From: Psychrobacillus psychrodurans
GTDB taxonomy: Bacteria; Bacillota; Bacilli; Bacillales_A; Planococcaceae
Assembly (NCBI GenBank): GCA_900114885.1
Contig: FOUN01000002.1
Span: 372,001-436,000, forward strand
Direction: 5' to 3'
DNA length: 64,000 nt
The notes below the pieces were generated by a model, which was not told the DNA's origin, searched no databases, and saw nothing but the letters and a program-made list of their open reading frames with translations. Made by a program: the position numbers and the translations under genes. Positions within the stretch are counted from its first letter, which is position 1, and each line of letters opens with the position of its first letter. Below are positions 7,849 to 18,062 of this stretch, piece after piece.

Positions 7849-9009
7849 ATGAATATCCATGAATATCAAGGTAAACAACTCCTGAGACAATATGGCGTAG
7901 CAGTTTCTAACGGAATTGTAGCTTTCTCACCTGAAGAGGCAGTGAAAGCAGCAAAAGAATTAGGATCAAGCGTCATTGTTGTTAAAGCTCAAATTCACGC
8001 TGGTGGGCGTGGTAAAGCTGGTGGAGTAAAAATCGCTAAAAATCTAGATGAGGTACGTGAATACGCAAAGGAACTATTAGGTAAAGTACTTGTTACTCAC
8101 CAAACGGGTCCTGAAGGTAAAGAAATTAAACGTTTACTGATCGAAGAAGGAAGCGACATTAAGAAAGAATATTATGTAGGGCTAGTTTTAGACCGTTCAA
8201 CTTCACGTGTAACATTAATGGGCTCTGAAGAGGGCGGTATGGACATTGAAGAAGTGGCTGAAAATACACCTGAAAAACTTTTCTATGAAGAAATCGATCC
8301 AGTTGTAGGCTTAACAGGCTTCCAAGCACGTCGCATGGCATTTAACATGAATATTCCAGCTAAACTTGTGAACAAAGCAGCTAAATTCATGCTTGGTTTA
8401 TATCAAGTTTATAAAGAAAAAGATGCTTCAATCGTTGAGATTAACCCATTAGTAGTAACTGCTGATGACAATGTTTTAGCACTTGATGCAAAATTCAACT
8501 TCGATGGTAACGCATTATATCGTCATAACGATATATTAGAAATGCGTGATTATGATGAAGAGGATCCAAAAGAAATCGAAGCTTCAAAATATGACCTGAG
8601 CTATATTTCTTTAGACGGAAATATCGGTTGTATGGTTAATGGAGCAGGTCTAGCTATGGCAACAATGGACACAATTAGCTATTACGGCGGATCACCCGCA
8701 AACTTCCTTGACGTTGGGGGCGGCGCGACTGCAGAAAAAGTTACAGAAGCATTTAAAATCATCCTTTCTGATAAAAACGTAAAAGGTATTTTTGTTAATA
8801 TCTTCGGTGGAATTATGAAGTGTGACATCATCGCTGAGGGTGTTATTATTGCAGCGAAAGAATTAGGATTAGAAGTACCACTTGTAGTTCGTTTAGAAGG
8901 TACTAACGTAGATTTAGGTAAAAAATTATTAAATGAATCAGGCTTAAATATCGTTGCTGCAGATTCAATGGCAGACGGTGCTCAAAAAATCGTTAATCTT
9001 GTAGGATAA
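7849..9009 (+). CDS. sucC: Succinyl-CoA synthetase (ADP-forming), beta subunit
   Basis: 386 residues, the usual SucC length. It starts [16 protein letters not shown] and has the ATP-grasp elements [17 protein letters not shown] and EINPLVV, and the C-terminal ligase domain [19 protein letters not shown]. With SucD it interconverts succinyl-CoA and succinate with substrate-level ATP formation in the TCA cycle. The frame extends to a TTG at 7831, but GGAGGATGTAAG places the start at ATG 7849. TACAAT at 7795-7800 could be a -10, but I see no matching -35. Confidence 0.98.
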   Translation: MNIHEYQGKQLLRQYGVAVSNGIVAFSPEEAVKAAKELGSSVIVVKAQIHAGGRGKAGGVKIAKNLDEVREYAKELLGKVLVTHQTGPEGKEIKRLLIEEGSDIKKEYYVGLVLDRSTSRVTLMGSEEGGMDIEEVAENTPEKLFYEEIDPVVGLTGFQARRMAFNMNIPAKLVNKAAKFMLGLYQVYKEKDASIVEINPLVVTADDNVLALDAKFNFDGNALYRHNDILEMRDYDEEDPKEIEASKYDLSYISLDGNIGCMVNGAGLAMATMDTISYYGGSPANFLDVGGGATAEKVTEAFKIILSDKNVKGIFVNIFGGIMKCDIIAEGVIIAAKELGLEVPLVVRLEGTNVDLGKKLLNESGLNIVAADSMADGAQKIVNLVG

Positions 9010-9027
9010 GAAAGGCAGGGACAAAAA

Positions 9028-9930
9028 GTGAGCGTATACATTAATAAAGATACTAAAGTAATTGTACAAGGAATTACGGGCTCAACTGCTCTTTTCCATA
9101 CAAAACAAATGTTAGAATATGGAACTAAAATCGTTGCTGGGGTAACACCTGGTAAAGGTGGAACAGAAGTAGAAGGAGTACCAGTTTTCAATACAGTTGA
9201 AGATGCTGTTAAAGCTACTGGCGCTAACGTTTCAGTAATTTATGTTCCAGCACCATTTGCTGCAGATGCAATTTTAGAAGCAGTTGACGCTGAATTGGAT
9301 ATGACTATTTGTATTACTGAGCACATCCCAGTATTAGATATGGTTAACGTTAAACGTTACATGGAAGGTAAAAAAACACGTCTAGTTGGACCGAACTGTC
9401 CGGGTGTTATTACTGCAGATGAATGTAAAATTGGTATTATGCCAGGTTACATCAATACTAAAGGTCATGTAGGAGTAGTTTCACGTTCAGGAACTCTAAC
9501 TTATGAAGCAGTTCTTCAGTTAACTGATGCAGGTATCGGTCAATCTACTTCTGTAGGTATTGGTGGAGACCCAGTTAACGGTACAAACTTTATCGATGTT
9601 CTAAAAGAATTCAACGATGACCCTGACACATATGCAGCAGTTATGATTGGGGAAATTGGTGGTACTGCAGAAGAGGAAGCAGCTGAATGGATTAAAGCTA
9701 ATATGACAAAACCTGTCATTGGATTCATCGGTGGGCAAACTGCACCTCCTGGTAAACGTATGGGTCATGCTGGAGCTATTATTTCCGGTGGACAAGGTAC
9801 TGCAGAAGGAAAAATCAAAGCAATGGAAGCGGCTGGCATGAAAGTTGCAGCAACTCCATCTGTAATTGGTGAAACTTTAATCGAAGCGATTAAAGAAGCA
9901 GGTATTTACGATTCTTGTAAAACACATTAA
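9028..9930 (+). CDS. sucD: Succinyl-CoA synthetase, alpha subunit
   Basis: 300 residues, the same length as the B. subtilis protein. The CoA-binding N-terminus is [19 protein letters not shown] and the phosphorylated histidine is His247 in KRMGHAGAI. Other family blocks include GPNCPGVIT and [14 protein letters not shown]. The GTG start follows AAAGGCAGGGA. It lies 18 bases after sucC, so the two form one operon that ends at the terminator directly downstream. Confidence 0.98.
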   Translation: MSVYINKDTKVIVQGITGSTALFHTKQMLEYGTKIVAGVTPGKGGTEVEGVPVFNTVEDAVKATGANVSVIYVPAPFAADAILEAVDAELDMTICITEHIPVLDMVNVKRYMEGKKTRLVGPNCPGVITADECKIGIMPGYINTKGHVGVVSRSGTLTYEAVLQLTDAGIGQSTSVGIGGDPVNGTNFIDVLKEFNDDPDTYAAVMIGEIGGTAEEEAAEWIKANMTKPVIGFIGGQTAPPGKRMGHAGAIISGGQGTAEGKIKAMEAAGMKVAATPSVIGETLIEAIKEAGIYDSCKTH

Positions 9931-9940
9931 TATAGAAGTG

Positions 9941-9972
9941 CGGCACATCAACCGATGTTGCCGTATTTTTTT
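9941..9972 (+). terminator. Intrinsic terminator after sucCD
   Basis: CGGCACATC pairs with GATGTTGCCG (one bulged base), followed by TATTTTTTT ending at 9972. Confidence 0.8.
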
Positions 9973-10050
9973 AAATAATTCTAGGTAGATGAAAATGGAA
10001 CAGAAAAACTAAGTTTGTGGTAAATAATGAATAATCCTGTGACTTTTGTT

Positions 10051-10175
10051 TCATGTGGACGCTTTCCGTGGGCGAGGCCGAGCCCCCTCGTATACTCCGC
10101 TACCTGTGGGTCTAAACTTTCTCGCTTATCCCGCTCGAGTCGCCACATTCCATTTCCATCAACAAGTGTATATTC
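10051..10175 (-). repeat. GC-rich structured repeat, copy 4 (minus)
   Basis: On the minus strand it begins GTTGATGG, continues TGTGGCGACTCGAGCGGGA and AAGCGAGAAAGT, and ends GCCCACGGAAAGCGTCC. It pairs with copy 5 about 237 bp downstream in the opposite orientation, as copies 1 and 2 do. Confidence 0.75.
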
Positions 10176-10411
10176 CTCCATTATAAGATTGGGCAAGCCT
10201 ATCGCATAGATAGTAAGAGTGGTCCAATTTTATTTAGTGAAAACATCATCTAGAATCTCTATTGAATTAGAAATGCTGTTATTCAATGATAATTTCTGGA
10301 CAGTAAAATTTCTTTGTACTAGTTTCCAGTTCAACATTACTTATTTCCAAATCCACGATAATATAGTAAGTACTATTGACTTCAATTATCCGTTTACTTC
10401 AAGTATACATG

Positions 10412-10536
10412 GTTGATTGGAGTGCAGGGTGGCGACTCCTGTAGGAACAGCGCGAGCTGAAGACCCTGGACGAGCGAAGCGAAGGAAGCGGCTGAGGCCG
10501 TGCCCACGGAAAGCGTCCGCCCGAAGCGGAAATCTA
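10412..10536 (+). repeat. GC-rich structured repeat, copy 5 (plus)
   Basis: It begins GTTGATTGGAGTGCAGG and ends CCGAAGCGGAAATC. It is the closest match to copy 2 (836-963), sharing nearly all internal blocks. TCCGC and GCGGA near the end can form a small stem. The open frame through it resembles that of copy 6 only because both translate the same repeat. Confidence 0.8.
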
Positions 10537-10563
10537 TGTCAAATCTATGTTTCTGTTCGTAAA

Positions 10564-10593
10564 GGACCAGGCATCTTTTTGCCTGGGTCTTTC
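10564..10593 (+). terminator. Terminator-like hairpin at the right end of the composite element
   Basis: GACCAGGC (10564-10571) pairs with GCCTGGGTC (10581-10589), followed by TTTC. A decayed version (GGTCCGGGCGTCTTTTTTT) stands at the same place in the khpA-rimM element near 991-1009, so the hairpin appears to belong to the element. Confidence 0.55.
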
Positions 10594-10638
10594 TTAAATA
10601 ATTCTAAGTATGAAAGAAAAACAATGCTAAACTAGTCG

Positions 10639-10644
10639 TATAAT
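10639..10644 (+). promoter_or_regulatory. Possible -10 box for dprA
   Basis: A perfect TATAAT 15 bases before the dprA start codon. The upstream -35 region (around 10616) is A-rich with no TTGACA-like match, so only the -10 is supported. Such a start would leave a very short leader. Confidence 0.3.
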
Positions 10645-10658
10645 AGAGGAGGAAACCG

Positions 10659-11540
10659 ATGAGTAAGAGTCAATTTGTTAACCGCTTTTTAGCTTTACAT
10701 TATGTTTATCCAGTACCTTTAAATAAGCTACACCCTTTACTTGAATATGATCCTAAACTAGATCAATTTGATATAATATCACCGCAATTATTGGCGAAAT
10801 TATGTAAAATCTCCCTCGATCGAGCTATTAAACTTCAAAAAATGTTTAAGGAATTTGTCGAAATTCCGATGCTTCAAATGTATGAAAAGCACTCGATTAC
10901 CCCAATTCTTTTTTCCAATCCCAACTATCCTAAAAGTCTATTAAATCTGTATGATCCTCCTGCTGTAATTTACCTAAAAGGTAAAATAGAATTACTTGCC
11001 AATCCTAAAAAAATAGCAATTATCGGTTCGAGAGAAGCTACGGATTACTCCGCAGAAAGCATCAAAGCAATACTACCTCCGTTAGTAGATGAAGAGTATG
11101 TAATTATTAGCGGACTTGCCAAGGGTGCGGATACATTAGCACATCAAATAACGATGAATTTAGGTGGACAAACAATTGCAGTTCTTGGAACAGGATTATT
11201 TCACGTATATCCTAAACAAAATTTGAAATTATCGAACGAAATGGTGAAAAATCAGTTATTATTAACGGAGTACCCTCCGTATATAACACCTCAAAAATGG
11301 AATTTTCCTATGAGAAATCGAATTATTAGTGGACTTTCCCAAGGTGTTGTTATTACAGAAGCAACAAAAAAGAGTGGTACAGTTTCCACAATGGAGCATG
11401 CATTAGAAAATGGTAAAGAGATTTTTGCAATCCCTGGTTCCATACACTCTCCGCTTTCTGTAGGTCCAAATATGCTAATATTAGAAGGCGCGAAACCAGT
11501 CTGGAATGGACATCAAATACTAGAAGAATTAAATAAATAA
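10659..11540 (+). CDS. dprA: DNA-processing protein DprA
   Basis: A 293-residue DprA/Smf protein that binds incoming single-stranded DNA during transformation and loads RecA. The Rossmann-like domain contains IAIIGSREATDYS (119-131), ISGLAKGADTLAH (150-162) and AVLGTGLFHVYP, and later MRNRIISGLSQGVVITEA. It is missing none of the core motifs, and the length matches the Bacillus protein. The ATG follows GGAGGA. In B. subtilis dprA also precedes topA. The separate position downstream of the repeat element suggests its own promoter. Confidence 0.96.
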   Translation: MSKSQFVNRFLALHYVYPVPLNKLHPLLEYDPKLDQFDIISPQLLAKLCKISLDRAIKLQKMFKEFVEIPMLQMYEKHSITPILFSNPNYPKSLLNLYDPPAVIYLKGKIELLANPKKIAIIGSREATDYSAESIKAILPPLVDEEYVIISGLAKGADTLAHQITMNLGGQTIAVLGTGLFHVYPKQNLKLSNEMVKNQLLLTEYPPYITPQKWNFPMRNRIISGLSQGVVITEATKKSGTVSTMEHALENGKEIFAIPGSIHSPLSVGPNMLILEGAKPVWNGHQILEELNK

Positions 11541-11561
11541 AAAACTAAAAAATGAAAAGTC

Positions 11562-11590
11562 TTGCTTTTATAAGAAAACTGTTATACATT
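11562..11590 (+). promoter_or_regulatory. Candidate sigma-A promoter for topA
   Basis: TTGCTT (11562-11567), 17-base spacer, TACATT (11585-11590), in the 110-bp gap between dprA and topA. Confidence 0.5.
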
Positions 11591-11650
11591 TTGCAACAGG
11601 TATTTGTTTTGAAGATTAAAGCGAGTTACCTTCTATAAGGAGGCAGATTT

Positions 11651-13726
11651 ATGTCGGATTATTTGGTAATTGTTGAATCGCCAGCAAAGGCAAAAACAAT
11701 AGAAAAATATCTTGGAAAAAAATATAAAGTGAAAGCATCGATTGGTCACGTACGTGATTTACCTAGAAGTCAAATGGGTGTCGATACTGAAAATAATTAC
11801 GAACCAAAGTATATTACGATAAGGGGCAAAGGCCCGGTACTACAAGAATTGAAAACAGCAGCAAAAAAAGCGAAGAAAATTTATCTCGCGGCTGACCCCG
11901 ACAGAGAAGGGGAAGCTATTGCGTGGCACTTGGCAAATTCTTTAAATGTAGATATAGAATCGGATTGCCGAGTTGTATTTAATGAAATTACAAAAGATGC
12001 TATTCTTGAATCGTTTAAACACCCTAGACCAATAAATATGGATTTAGTAGATTCTCAGCAAGCACGAAGAATCTTAGACCGACTTGTAGGTTATAATATA
12101 AGTCCAATTTTATGGAAAAAAGTAAAAAAAGGGCTTTCAGCAGGACGTGTGCAATCTGTAGCTCTTCGTTTAATCATTGAACGAGAAAATGAAATTAATA
12201 ATTTCATACCAGAAGAGTATTGGACAATCGAAGGACAATTCGATAAGAATAAGAAAGCTTTCGATGCACTTTATTATGGAAGTGAGAAAGAAAAAAGAAA
12301 GCTATCTAAAGAAGAAGAAGTAAAAGAAGTACTGAAGTTAATGAAGGGCAAAAAGTTCGAAGTTGCAAATGTAGTGAAAAAAGAACGCAAACGTAATCCA
12401 GCTTCATCCTTTACGACATCATCGCTTCAACAGGAAGCTGCAAGAAAACTAAATTTTAGAGCTAGAAAAACAATGATGCTAGCACAGCAATTGTATGAGG
12501 GTATCGATCTAGGTAAAAAACAAGGAACGGTCGGGTTAATCACCTATATGCGTACAGATTCAACAAGAATTTCTGATAGTGCAAAAGCTGACGCACAGGA
12601 ATATATCAAAAATGAATTTGGTTCTGAATACATTTCTACGAAGAAAGTAGAAAAGCAAACGAAAAAAGCACAGGATGCACATGAAGCTGTTCGACCTACA
12701 AGTGTCCTAAGAACTCCTAATGAACTAAAAGCGATACTTACTCGAGATCAACTAAAACTATACAAGTTAATATGGGAGCGTTTTATAGCTAGCCAAATGG
12801 CATCGGCTATATTAGATACAGTTGCTGTTGATCTAAAAAATGGAGAAGTTTACTTTAGAGCAAATGGCTCACAAGTTAAATTCCCTGGATTTATGAAGGT
12901 GTACGTAGAAGGTTCAGATGATCAAACAGACGACAAGGATAAACTATTACCGGTTCTGGAAGTCGGAGATAAGGTTAATGCTTTGTCCATTGATCCAAAG
13001 CAACATTTTACTCAACCACCTCCAAGATACTCGGAGGCAAGACTGGTGAAAACATTGGAAGAGTTAGGAATAGGTAGACCTTCTACTTATGCTCCAACTT
13101 TAGATACGATTCAAAAACGTGGGTATGTGGCTTTAGAGACTAAGCGTTTTGTTCCTACAGAGCTTGGAACAATCGTTCATCAGCTTGTGTTAGAATTTTT
13201 CCCTGAAATATTAGATATAGAGTTTACCGCACAGATGGAAAGAGATTTGGATAGTGTAGAAGAGGGACAAGTTAAATGGGTGGAAGTAATTGATGGCTTC
13301 TATCAGGATTTCGAGAAGCGTGTCGTGTATGCAGATGCTGAGATGGAGAAAATCGTAATTAAAGATGAACCAACTGGGGAAGATTGTGAAAACTGTGGTT
13401 CCCCAATGGTGTATAAATTAGGGCGATATGGCAAATTTATGGCATGCAGCAATTTCCCGGATTGTCGTAACACGAAGGCAATCATCAAAGAAATTGGCGT
13501 CCCTTGCCGAGCGTGTGGAGAAGGTCAGATAGTTGAAAGAAAAAGTAAAACGAAGCGATTATTTTATGGCTGTGACCAATATCCGACATGTGAATTCGTT
13601 TCTTGGGACAAGCCGATAAGTCGACCGTGTCCGAAGTGTAACGAAATGTTAGTAGAGAAAAAACTAAAAAAAGGTATACAAATACAATGTGTTGCGTGTG
13701 ATTATAAAGAAGATCCGCAAAGTTAG
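11651..13726 (+). CDS. topA: DNA topoisomerase I
   Basis: A 691-residue type IA topoisomerase that relaxes negative supercoils. The TOPRIM domain begins [17 protein letters not shown] and has the metal site [15 protein letters not shown]. The strand-cutting tyrosine is Tyr299 in [10 protein letters not shown]. The C-terminus (about 570-690) has three four-cysteine zinc-ribbon repeats beginning [16 protein letters not shown] and CPKCNEML. Length equals B. subtilis TopA. The start is the ATG at 11651 after AAGGAGGCAG. Confidence 0.98.
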   Translation: MSDYLVIVESPAKAKTIEKYLGKKYKVKASIGHVRDLPRSQMGVDTENNYEPKYITIRGKGPVLQELKTAAKKAKKIYLAADPDREGEAIAWHLANSLNVDIESDCRVVFNEITKDAILESFKHPRPINMDLVDSQQARRILDRLVGYNISPILWKKVKKGLSAGRVQSVALRLIIERENEINNFIPEEYWTIEGQFDKNKKAFDALYYGSEKEKRKLSKEEEVKEVLKLMKGKKFEVANVVKKERKRNPASSFTTSSLQQEAARKLNFRARKTMMLAQQLYEGIDLGKKQGTVGLITYMRTDSTRISDSAKADAQEYIKNEFGSEYISTKKVEKQTKKAQDAHEAVRPTSVLRTPNELKAILTRDQLKLYKLIWERFIASQMASAILDTVAVDLKNGEVYFRANGSQVKFPGFMKVYVEGSDDQTDDKDKLLPVLEVGDKVNALSIDPKQHFTQPPPRYSEARLVKTLEELGIGRPSTYAPTLDTIQKRGYVALETKRFVPTELGTIVHQLVLEFFPEILDIEFTAQMERDLDSVEEGQVKWVEVIDGFYQDFEKRVVYADAEMEKIVIKDEPTGEDCENCGSPMVYKLGRYGKFMACSNFPDCRNTKAIIKEIGVPCRACGEGQIVERKSKTKRLFYGCDQYPTCEFVSWDKPISRPCPKCNEMLVEKKLKKGIQIQCVACDYKEDPQS

Positions 13727-13741
13727 AAAGAAGGATACGAC

Positions 13742-15052
13742 ATGACTGAAATAGTAAACGTTATTGGTGCAGGACTTGCAGGAAGCGAGGCAGCATGGCA
13801 AATAGCTAAAAGAGGTATTAAAGTACGTCTTTATGAAATGCGCCCTGTTAAACAAACTCCAGCGCATCATACAGACAAATTTGCTGAATTGGTTTGCTCC
13901 AATTCGCTTAGAGCCAACAACCTAACTAACGCTGTAGGCGTTATTAAAGAAGAAATGCGTATGTTAGACTCTATTATTATACAATCAGCAGATAACAGCA
14001 GTGTACCAGCAGGAGGTGCACTTGCTGTTGACAGACATGATTTCTCTGGAAGAGTTACAGATGCTATACGTAATCATCCGTTAATAGAAATTGTAAATGA
14101 AGAAGTAACAGAAATCCCAGAAGGAATTACTGTTATAGCAACTGGTCCGTTAACCTCTCCGGCACTTGCAGAAAAAGTAAAAGAAATGACTGGTCAAGAC
14201 TATTTGTATTTCTATGATGCAGCAGCACCTATTGTAGAAAAAGATAGCATCGACATGGATAAAGTTTATTTGAAATCCAGATATGACAAAGGTGAAGCTG
14301 CTTATCTAAATTGCCCAATGACTGAAGATGAGTTTAATCGCTTTTACGATGCATTAGTAGCAGCTGAAGTAGTGCCGTTAAAAGAATTCGAAAAAGAAAT
14401 TTACTTTGAAGGGTGTATGCCTGTTGAGGTAATGGCTGAGCGTGGTCGTAAGACATTATTATTTGGTCCAATGAAACCTGTAGGGTTAGAAGATCCTAAA
14501 ACAGGTAAACGCCCATATGCGGTTGTTCAGCTTAGACAAGATGATGGTGCGGGGACTCTTTATAATATTGTTGGTTTCCAGACACATTTAAAATGGGGAC
14601 CGCAAAAAGAGGTATTGAAGCTAATACCTGGTCTTGAAAACGTGGAGATAGTACGTTATGGTGTGATGCATCGTAATACGTTCATTAATTCGCCATATGT
14701 CTTAGAACCAACTTATCAACTAAAAGCAAACAAACAAATTTTCTTTGCGGGTCAAATGACGGGTGTAGAAGGGTATGTGGAGTCAGCTGGAAGTGGGTTG
14801 TTGGCAGGAATAAATGCGGCGAAATTGGCAAAAGGTGAAGAATTAGTCGTATTACCGGCTGAAACAGCACTTGGTAGCATGGCAAGATATATTACAGAAG
14901 CGAACCCGAAAAACTTCCAACCAATGAATATCAACTTTGGTTTATTCCCTGAATTACAGCCGAAAGTTAGAGATAAAAAAGTAAAAGTCGAACAATTAGC
15001 AAATAGAGCGTTGACAACAATTCAAAATTTTATGAAAAGTACTGCGTTATAA
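13742..15052 (+). CDS. trmFO: Methylenetetrahydrofolate-tRNA (uracil-5-)-methyltransferase TrmFO
   Basis: 436 residues. This folate- and FAD-dependent enzyme forms m5U54 in the T-loop of tRNAs in most Firmicutes. The FAD-binding loop [10 protein letters not shown] is at 9-18 and the conserved cysteine block [11 protein letters not shown] places Cys52. The folate-site and C-terminal flavin motifs [19 protein letters not shown] are intact. AAAGAAGG precedes the ATG. It lies 15 bases after topA, so it is probably co-transcribed with it. Confidence 0.98.
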   Translation: MTEIVNVIGAGLAGSEAAWQIAKRGIKVRLYEMRPVKQTPAHHTDKFAELVCSNSLRANNLTNAVGVIKEEMRMLDSIIIQSADNSSVPAGGALAVDRHDFSGRVTDAIRNHPLIEIVNEEVTEIPEGITVIATGPLTSPALAEKVKEMTGQDYLYFYDAAAPIVEKDSIDMDKVYLKSRYDKGEAAYLNCPMTEDEFNRFYDALVAAEVVPLKEFEKEIYFEGCMPVEVMAERGRKTLLFGPMKPVGLEDPKTGKRPYAVVQLRQDDGAGTLYNIVGFQTHLKWGPQKEVLKLIPGLENVEIVRYGVMHRNTFINSPYVLEPTYQLKANKQIFFAGQMTGVEGYVESAGSGLLAGINAAKLAKGEELVVLPAETALGSMARYITEANPKNFQPMNINFGLFPELQPKVRDKKVKVEQLANRALTTIQNFMKSTAL

Positions 15053-15057
15053 TTGCT

Positions 15058-15096
15058 AAAAGCCTCTTAAAAGTTGTATACTTTTAGAGGCTTTTA
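15058..15096 (+). terminator. Hairpin terminator between trmFO and xerC
   Basis: AAAAGCCTCTTAAAAG pairs with CTTTTAGAGGCTTTT around a TTGTATA loop. The T tail is short, so it may be an attenuator allowing some readthrough into xerC. Confidence 0.65.
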
Positions 15097-15114
15097 CAAT
15101 GGAGATTTACTGGA

Positions 15115-16023
15115 GTGGAGTTGATAATCATTATAGGGTTTGAAGAACTTCATGCTTTTATGGAATACGTACGATTAGAAAGGAATTATTCGAATCATAC
15201 AGTTCAGGAGTACGAGAAAGATATAAAGCAATTTTTGTCTTTTTTAGACATCGAGGGAGTTTCTGAATTAAATGAGGTTGAGTATATCCATGCGAGATTA
15301 TATGTGACAAAGCTATATGAGGAAAAACTAGCAAGAACCTCTATTTCTAGAAAGATTTCCTCCATTCGTTCTTACTATAAATTTCTACATAAAGAATATA
15401 ATATTCCAGATGATGCATTTCAATCTTTGTTTCATCCTAAAAAAGAAAAAAAACTACCTCATTTTTTTTATGAAGAGGAAATAAGGCAATTGTTTGAAGG
15501 GAATAGAGGAACTGATTCCTTATCTATCCGAAATATTGCTATATTAGAATTATTATATGCAACTGGAATACGTGTTAGTGAACTTACTGCGATTGAACTG
15601 CGTCATATAGATAGTGGGTATGGTGTCGTGCGAGTGATGGGTAAAGGAAGAAAAGAGCGGTACGTTCCTGTAGGTGATTATGCATTAGCGGCAATAGATG
15701 ATTATTTGGTCAATAGTAGACCAAAGCTGATGAAGAAAACAACCCATTCATTTTTATTCGTTAATAGTCGGGGAGAACACTTAACAACAGACGGGATAAG
15801 ATATATATTAAACCAAATGTTGAAAAAGGCATCTATAAATTCAACAATTTATCCACATATGCTTAGACATACATTTGCAACTCATTTATTGAATAATGGA
15901 GCAGATCTTAGAAGTGTGCAGGAGCTATTAGGACATTCAAGCTTATCTTCCACACAAATATATACACATGTAACAAAAGATCATTTACGTAAAACTTATA
16001 TGAATGCGCATCCTCGTGCGTAA
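15115..16023 (+). CDS. xerC: Tyrosine recombinase XerC (CodV)
   Basis: 302 residues. With XerD it resolves chromosome dimers at dif. An N-terminal SAM-like DNA-binding domain (EYVRLERNYSNHTVQEY) is followed by the catalytic domain with Arg in YATGIRVSEL, the HMLRHTFATHLL box, LGHSSLSSTQIYTHV and nucleophile Tyr283. The position before hslVU-codY is that of B. subtilis codV. The start is uncertain: GTG at 15115 or TTG at 15121 after TGGAGTGGAG. The second has the better-placed ribosome binding site and removes two residues. Confidence 0.95.
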   Translation: MELIIIIGFEELHAFMEYVRLERNYSNHTVQEYEKDIKQFLSFLDIEGVSELNEVEYIHARLYVTKLYEEKLARTSISRKISSIRSYYKFLHKEYNIPDDAFQSLFHPKKEKKLPHFFYEEEIRQLFEGNRGTDSLSIRNIAILELLYATGIRVSELTAIELRHIDSGYGVVRVMGKGRKERYVPVGDYALAAIDDYLVNSRPKLMKKTTHSFLFVNSRGEHLTTDGIRYILNQMLKKASINSTIYPHMLRHTFATHLLNNGADLRSVQELLGHSSLSSTQIYTHVTKDHLRKTYMNAHPRA

Positions 16024-16041
16024 ATATTGGAGGTAATAAAA

Positions 16042-16590
16042 ATGGGTAATATTCATGCAACCACGATATTTGCAGTTAGTCATAAAGGCAGCCATGCTAT
16101 GGCTGGAGATGGGCAAGTGACATTAGGTAACCAAGTAGTGATGAAGCATACTGCAAAAAAAGTGAGAAGACTTTTTAATGGTCAAGTTGTAGCAGGTTTT
16201 GCAGGTTCTGTAGCAGACGCATTTACATTATTTGAAATGTTTGAAGGAAAGCTCTTAGAATATAACGGAAATTTACAAAGAGCAGCAGTTGAGCTTGCCA
16301 AGCAATGGCGAGGAGACAAAATGCTACGTCAATTAGAGGCAATGCTGCTAGTGATGGACAAAAATAGTTTATTGCTTGTATCCGGAACGGGTGAAGTGAT
16401 AGAGCCGGATGATGGTATACTAGCTATCGGCTCTGGCGGGAACTATGCATTAGCTGCTGGAAGAGCTTTAAAGCAATACGCTGGAGAGAATATGACAGCA
16501 AAGGAAATTGCTAAGGCAGCGCTAACTACGGCTGCAGATATATGTGTATTTACAAACCATCAAATTATTGTGGAGGTATTAGGTGAATGA
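16042..16590 (+). CDS. hslV: ATP-dependent protease subunit HslV (ClpQ/CodW)
   Basis: The 182-residue proteolytic subunit of HslUV, with a proteasome beta fold. The N-terminus reads [16 protein letters not shown]. In E. coli the mature enzyme starts at the threonine of TTIVSV, which corresponds to Thr7 here, so a six-residue propeptide would have to be removed if threonine is the nucleophile. B. subtilis ClpQ is reported to use an N-terminal serine instead, which this protein lacks. ATG 16042 is preferred over TTG 16027 because TGGAGGT lies just upstream. It overlaps hslU by 4 bases. Confidence 0.96.
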   Translation: MGNIHATTIFAVSHKGSHAMAGDGQVTLGNQVVMKHTAKKVRRLFNGQVVAGFAGSVADAFTLFEMFEGKLLEYNGNLQRAAVELAKQWRGDKMLRQLEAMLLVMDKNSLLLVSGTGEVIEPDDGILAIGSGGNYALAAGRALKQYAGENMTAKEIAKAALTTAADICVFTNHQIIVEVLGE

Positions 16591-17978
16591 AGGAAACTAA
16601 CTTAACCCCAAAACAAATTACTGAGCATCTAAATAAATATATCGTTGGTCAAGAAGCTGCAAAAAAAGCAGTAGCGGTCGCACTTCGAAATCGGTATCGT
16701 CGACAATTATTGGATGAAGAGATGAAAAACGAAGTGATTCCAAAGAATATTCTAATGATTGGACCTACAGGAGTCGGGAAAACAGAAATTGCTAGAAGGA
16801 TTGCTAAATTAACAAAAGCACCTTTTATAAAAGTGGAGGCAACAAAGTTTACTGAAGTAGGATACGTCGGTAGAGACGTTGAGTCCATGGTGAGAGATTT
16901 GGTAGAAGCAGCTATACGAATTGTCCGAGAAGAAAAGATGGAAGAAGTAAAAGACCAAGCGATTCGTTTGGCAAATGATGCAATCGTTAAATTACTTGTT
17001 CCTTCCTTAAAGAAAAAGAATTCTAATTCCAATCCATTTGAAGCATTATTCGGAGGCAAAGAAGAAGATACTACTGATGTAGAAGATACAGATGTACGTT
17101 TAAAACGTTCGCAAATTGCCGAAGATTTAAGAGATGGAAAATTGGAAGAAGAGTTTATAACTGTAGAGGTTGTGGAACAAACCCCTTCACTATTTGATGC
17201 TCTGCAACCAGGTGGTATGGAGAGTATGGGGATGAATATGCAAGACGCCCTATCGAATTTAATGCCAAAGAAAAAGAAAAAACGTAAAATGAAAGTAAAA
17301 GATGCACGTAAAGTATTAATGCAAGAAGAAGCGAACAAGTTGATAGACAAAGATGAACTATCTCAAATTGCTATAGAAAAAACAGAACAAACAGGTATCA
17401 TATTTATCGATGAAATGGATAAAATAGCAAGTAAGAATGGTGCCGGTTCTTCTGCAGATGTATCTAGAGAAGGTGTTCAACGAGATATTCTGCCAATTGT
17501 AGAGGGATCTACAGTTACTACAAAATATGGTGCAGTAAAAACAGATTATATTTTGTTTATAGCAGCGGGAGCCTTCCATATGGCTAAGCCGTCAGATTTG
17601 ATCCCCGAATTACAGGGACGTTTTCCAATTCGTGTAGAATTAGAAAAATTGACAAAAGAAGATTTTGTTCGTATTTTAAAAGAGCCGCGCCAATCTCTAA
17701 TTAAACAATATGAGGCTCTATTAGAAACTGAAGGAGTAACCATCACGTTCTCAGAAGAATCTATTGAAAGAATCGGTGAAATCGCTTATGAAGTCAATCA
17801 GGAGACCGATAATATAGGAGCGAGGCGTTTACACACAATTCTAGAGAAGATTTTAGAGGAGCTTTCTTTTGAGGCGTCTGACATTTCGCCAGCTCATATT
17901 CAGATCACCCCTGCTTATATAGACCAAAAACTTGACAAAATTGTGAAAAATAGAGATTTATCGCAATTTATTTTATAA
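16587..17978 (+). CDS. hslU: ATP-dependent protease ATPase subunit HslU (ClpY)
   Basis: A 463-residue AAA+ unfoldase that feeds HslV. Walker A is GPTGVGKT (59-66) and Walker B is [10 protein letters not shown]. The lysine-rich I domain spans roughly 115-245. The sensor-2 region [13 protein letters not shown] and the C-terminal tail DLSQFIL, which docks into HslV in this family, are present. The ATG overlaps the hslV stop, so subunit synthesis is coupled. The gene precedes codY as in the B. subtilis codV-clpQ-clpY-codY operon. Confidence 0.98.
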   Translation: MKETNLTPKQITEHLNKYIVGQEAAKKAVAVALRNRYRRQLLDEEMKNEVIPKNILMIGPTGVGKTEIARRIAKLTKAPFIKVEATKFTEVGYVGRDVESMVRDLVEAAIRIVREEKMEEVKDQAIRLANDAIVKLLVPSLKKKNSNSNPFEALFGGKEEDTTDVEDTDVRLKRSQIAEDLRDGKLEEEFITVEVVEQTPSLFDALQPGGMESMGMNMQDALSNLMPKKKKKRKMKVKDARKVLMQEEANKLIDKDELSQIAIEKTEQTGIIFIDEMDKIASKNGAGSSADVSREGVQRDILPIVEGSTVTTKYGAVKTDYILFIAAGAFHMAKPSDLIPELQGRFPIRVELEKLTKEDFVRILKEPRQSLIKQYEALLETEGVTITFSEESIERIGEIAYEVNQETDNIGARRLHTILEKILEELSFEASDISPAHIQITPAYIDQKLDKIVKNRDLSQFIL

Positions 17979-18062
17979 AATCAATTCAAATTAGTATCTA
18001 AAACAATTAAAAACCTTTAGAATATTAAAATAAATAAGAAAATTAAATGGAGGATTCAATTC

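Larger units (their letters stand above)
9971..10606. repeat. Composite repeat element filling the sucD-dprA gap, between 13-bp direct repeats
   Basis: TTAAATAATTCTA occurs at 9971-9983 and again at 10594-10606. Between these lie a minus-strand copy of the structured repeat, an AT-rich core of about 240 bp, a plus-strand copy, and a hairpin. The khpA-rimM gap has the same order of parts. The direct repeats look like a target-site duplication or an old recombination scar. No transposase is encoded, so any movement would depend on an enzyme elsewhere. The small open frames inside are repeat shadows. Confidence 0.45.

Noticed and set aside
9981-10416. Several short frames on both strands in the sucD-dprA gap
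   Set aside because: They lie across the composite element with no ribosome binding sites or recognisable products.
10417-10635. 72-residue open frame resembling that at 30432-30650
   Set aside because: The similarity (ATPVGTARAE against ATPAGTARAE) comes from the shared repeat DNA. Neither frame has a Shine-Dalgarno, and the two sequences diverge as soon as the repeats differ.
15115-16023. XerC as a mobile-element integrase
   Set aside because: Its place in the xerC-hslV-hslU-codY operon and its length identify the housekeeping recombinase. No attachment-site duplication or phage gene is near.
16649-17350. 233-residue minus-strand open frame inside hslU
   Set aside because: Antisense shadow of a conserved gene; serine- and phenylalanine-rich composition typical of antisense reading, with no start context.
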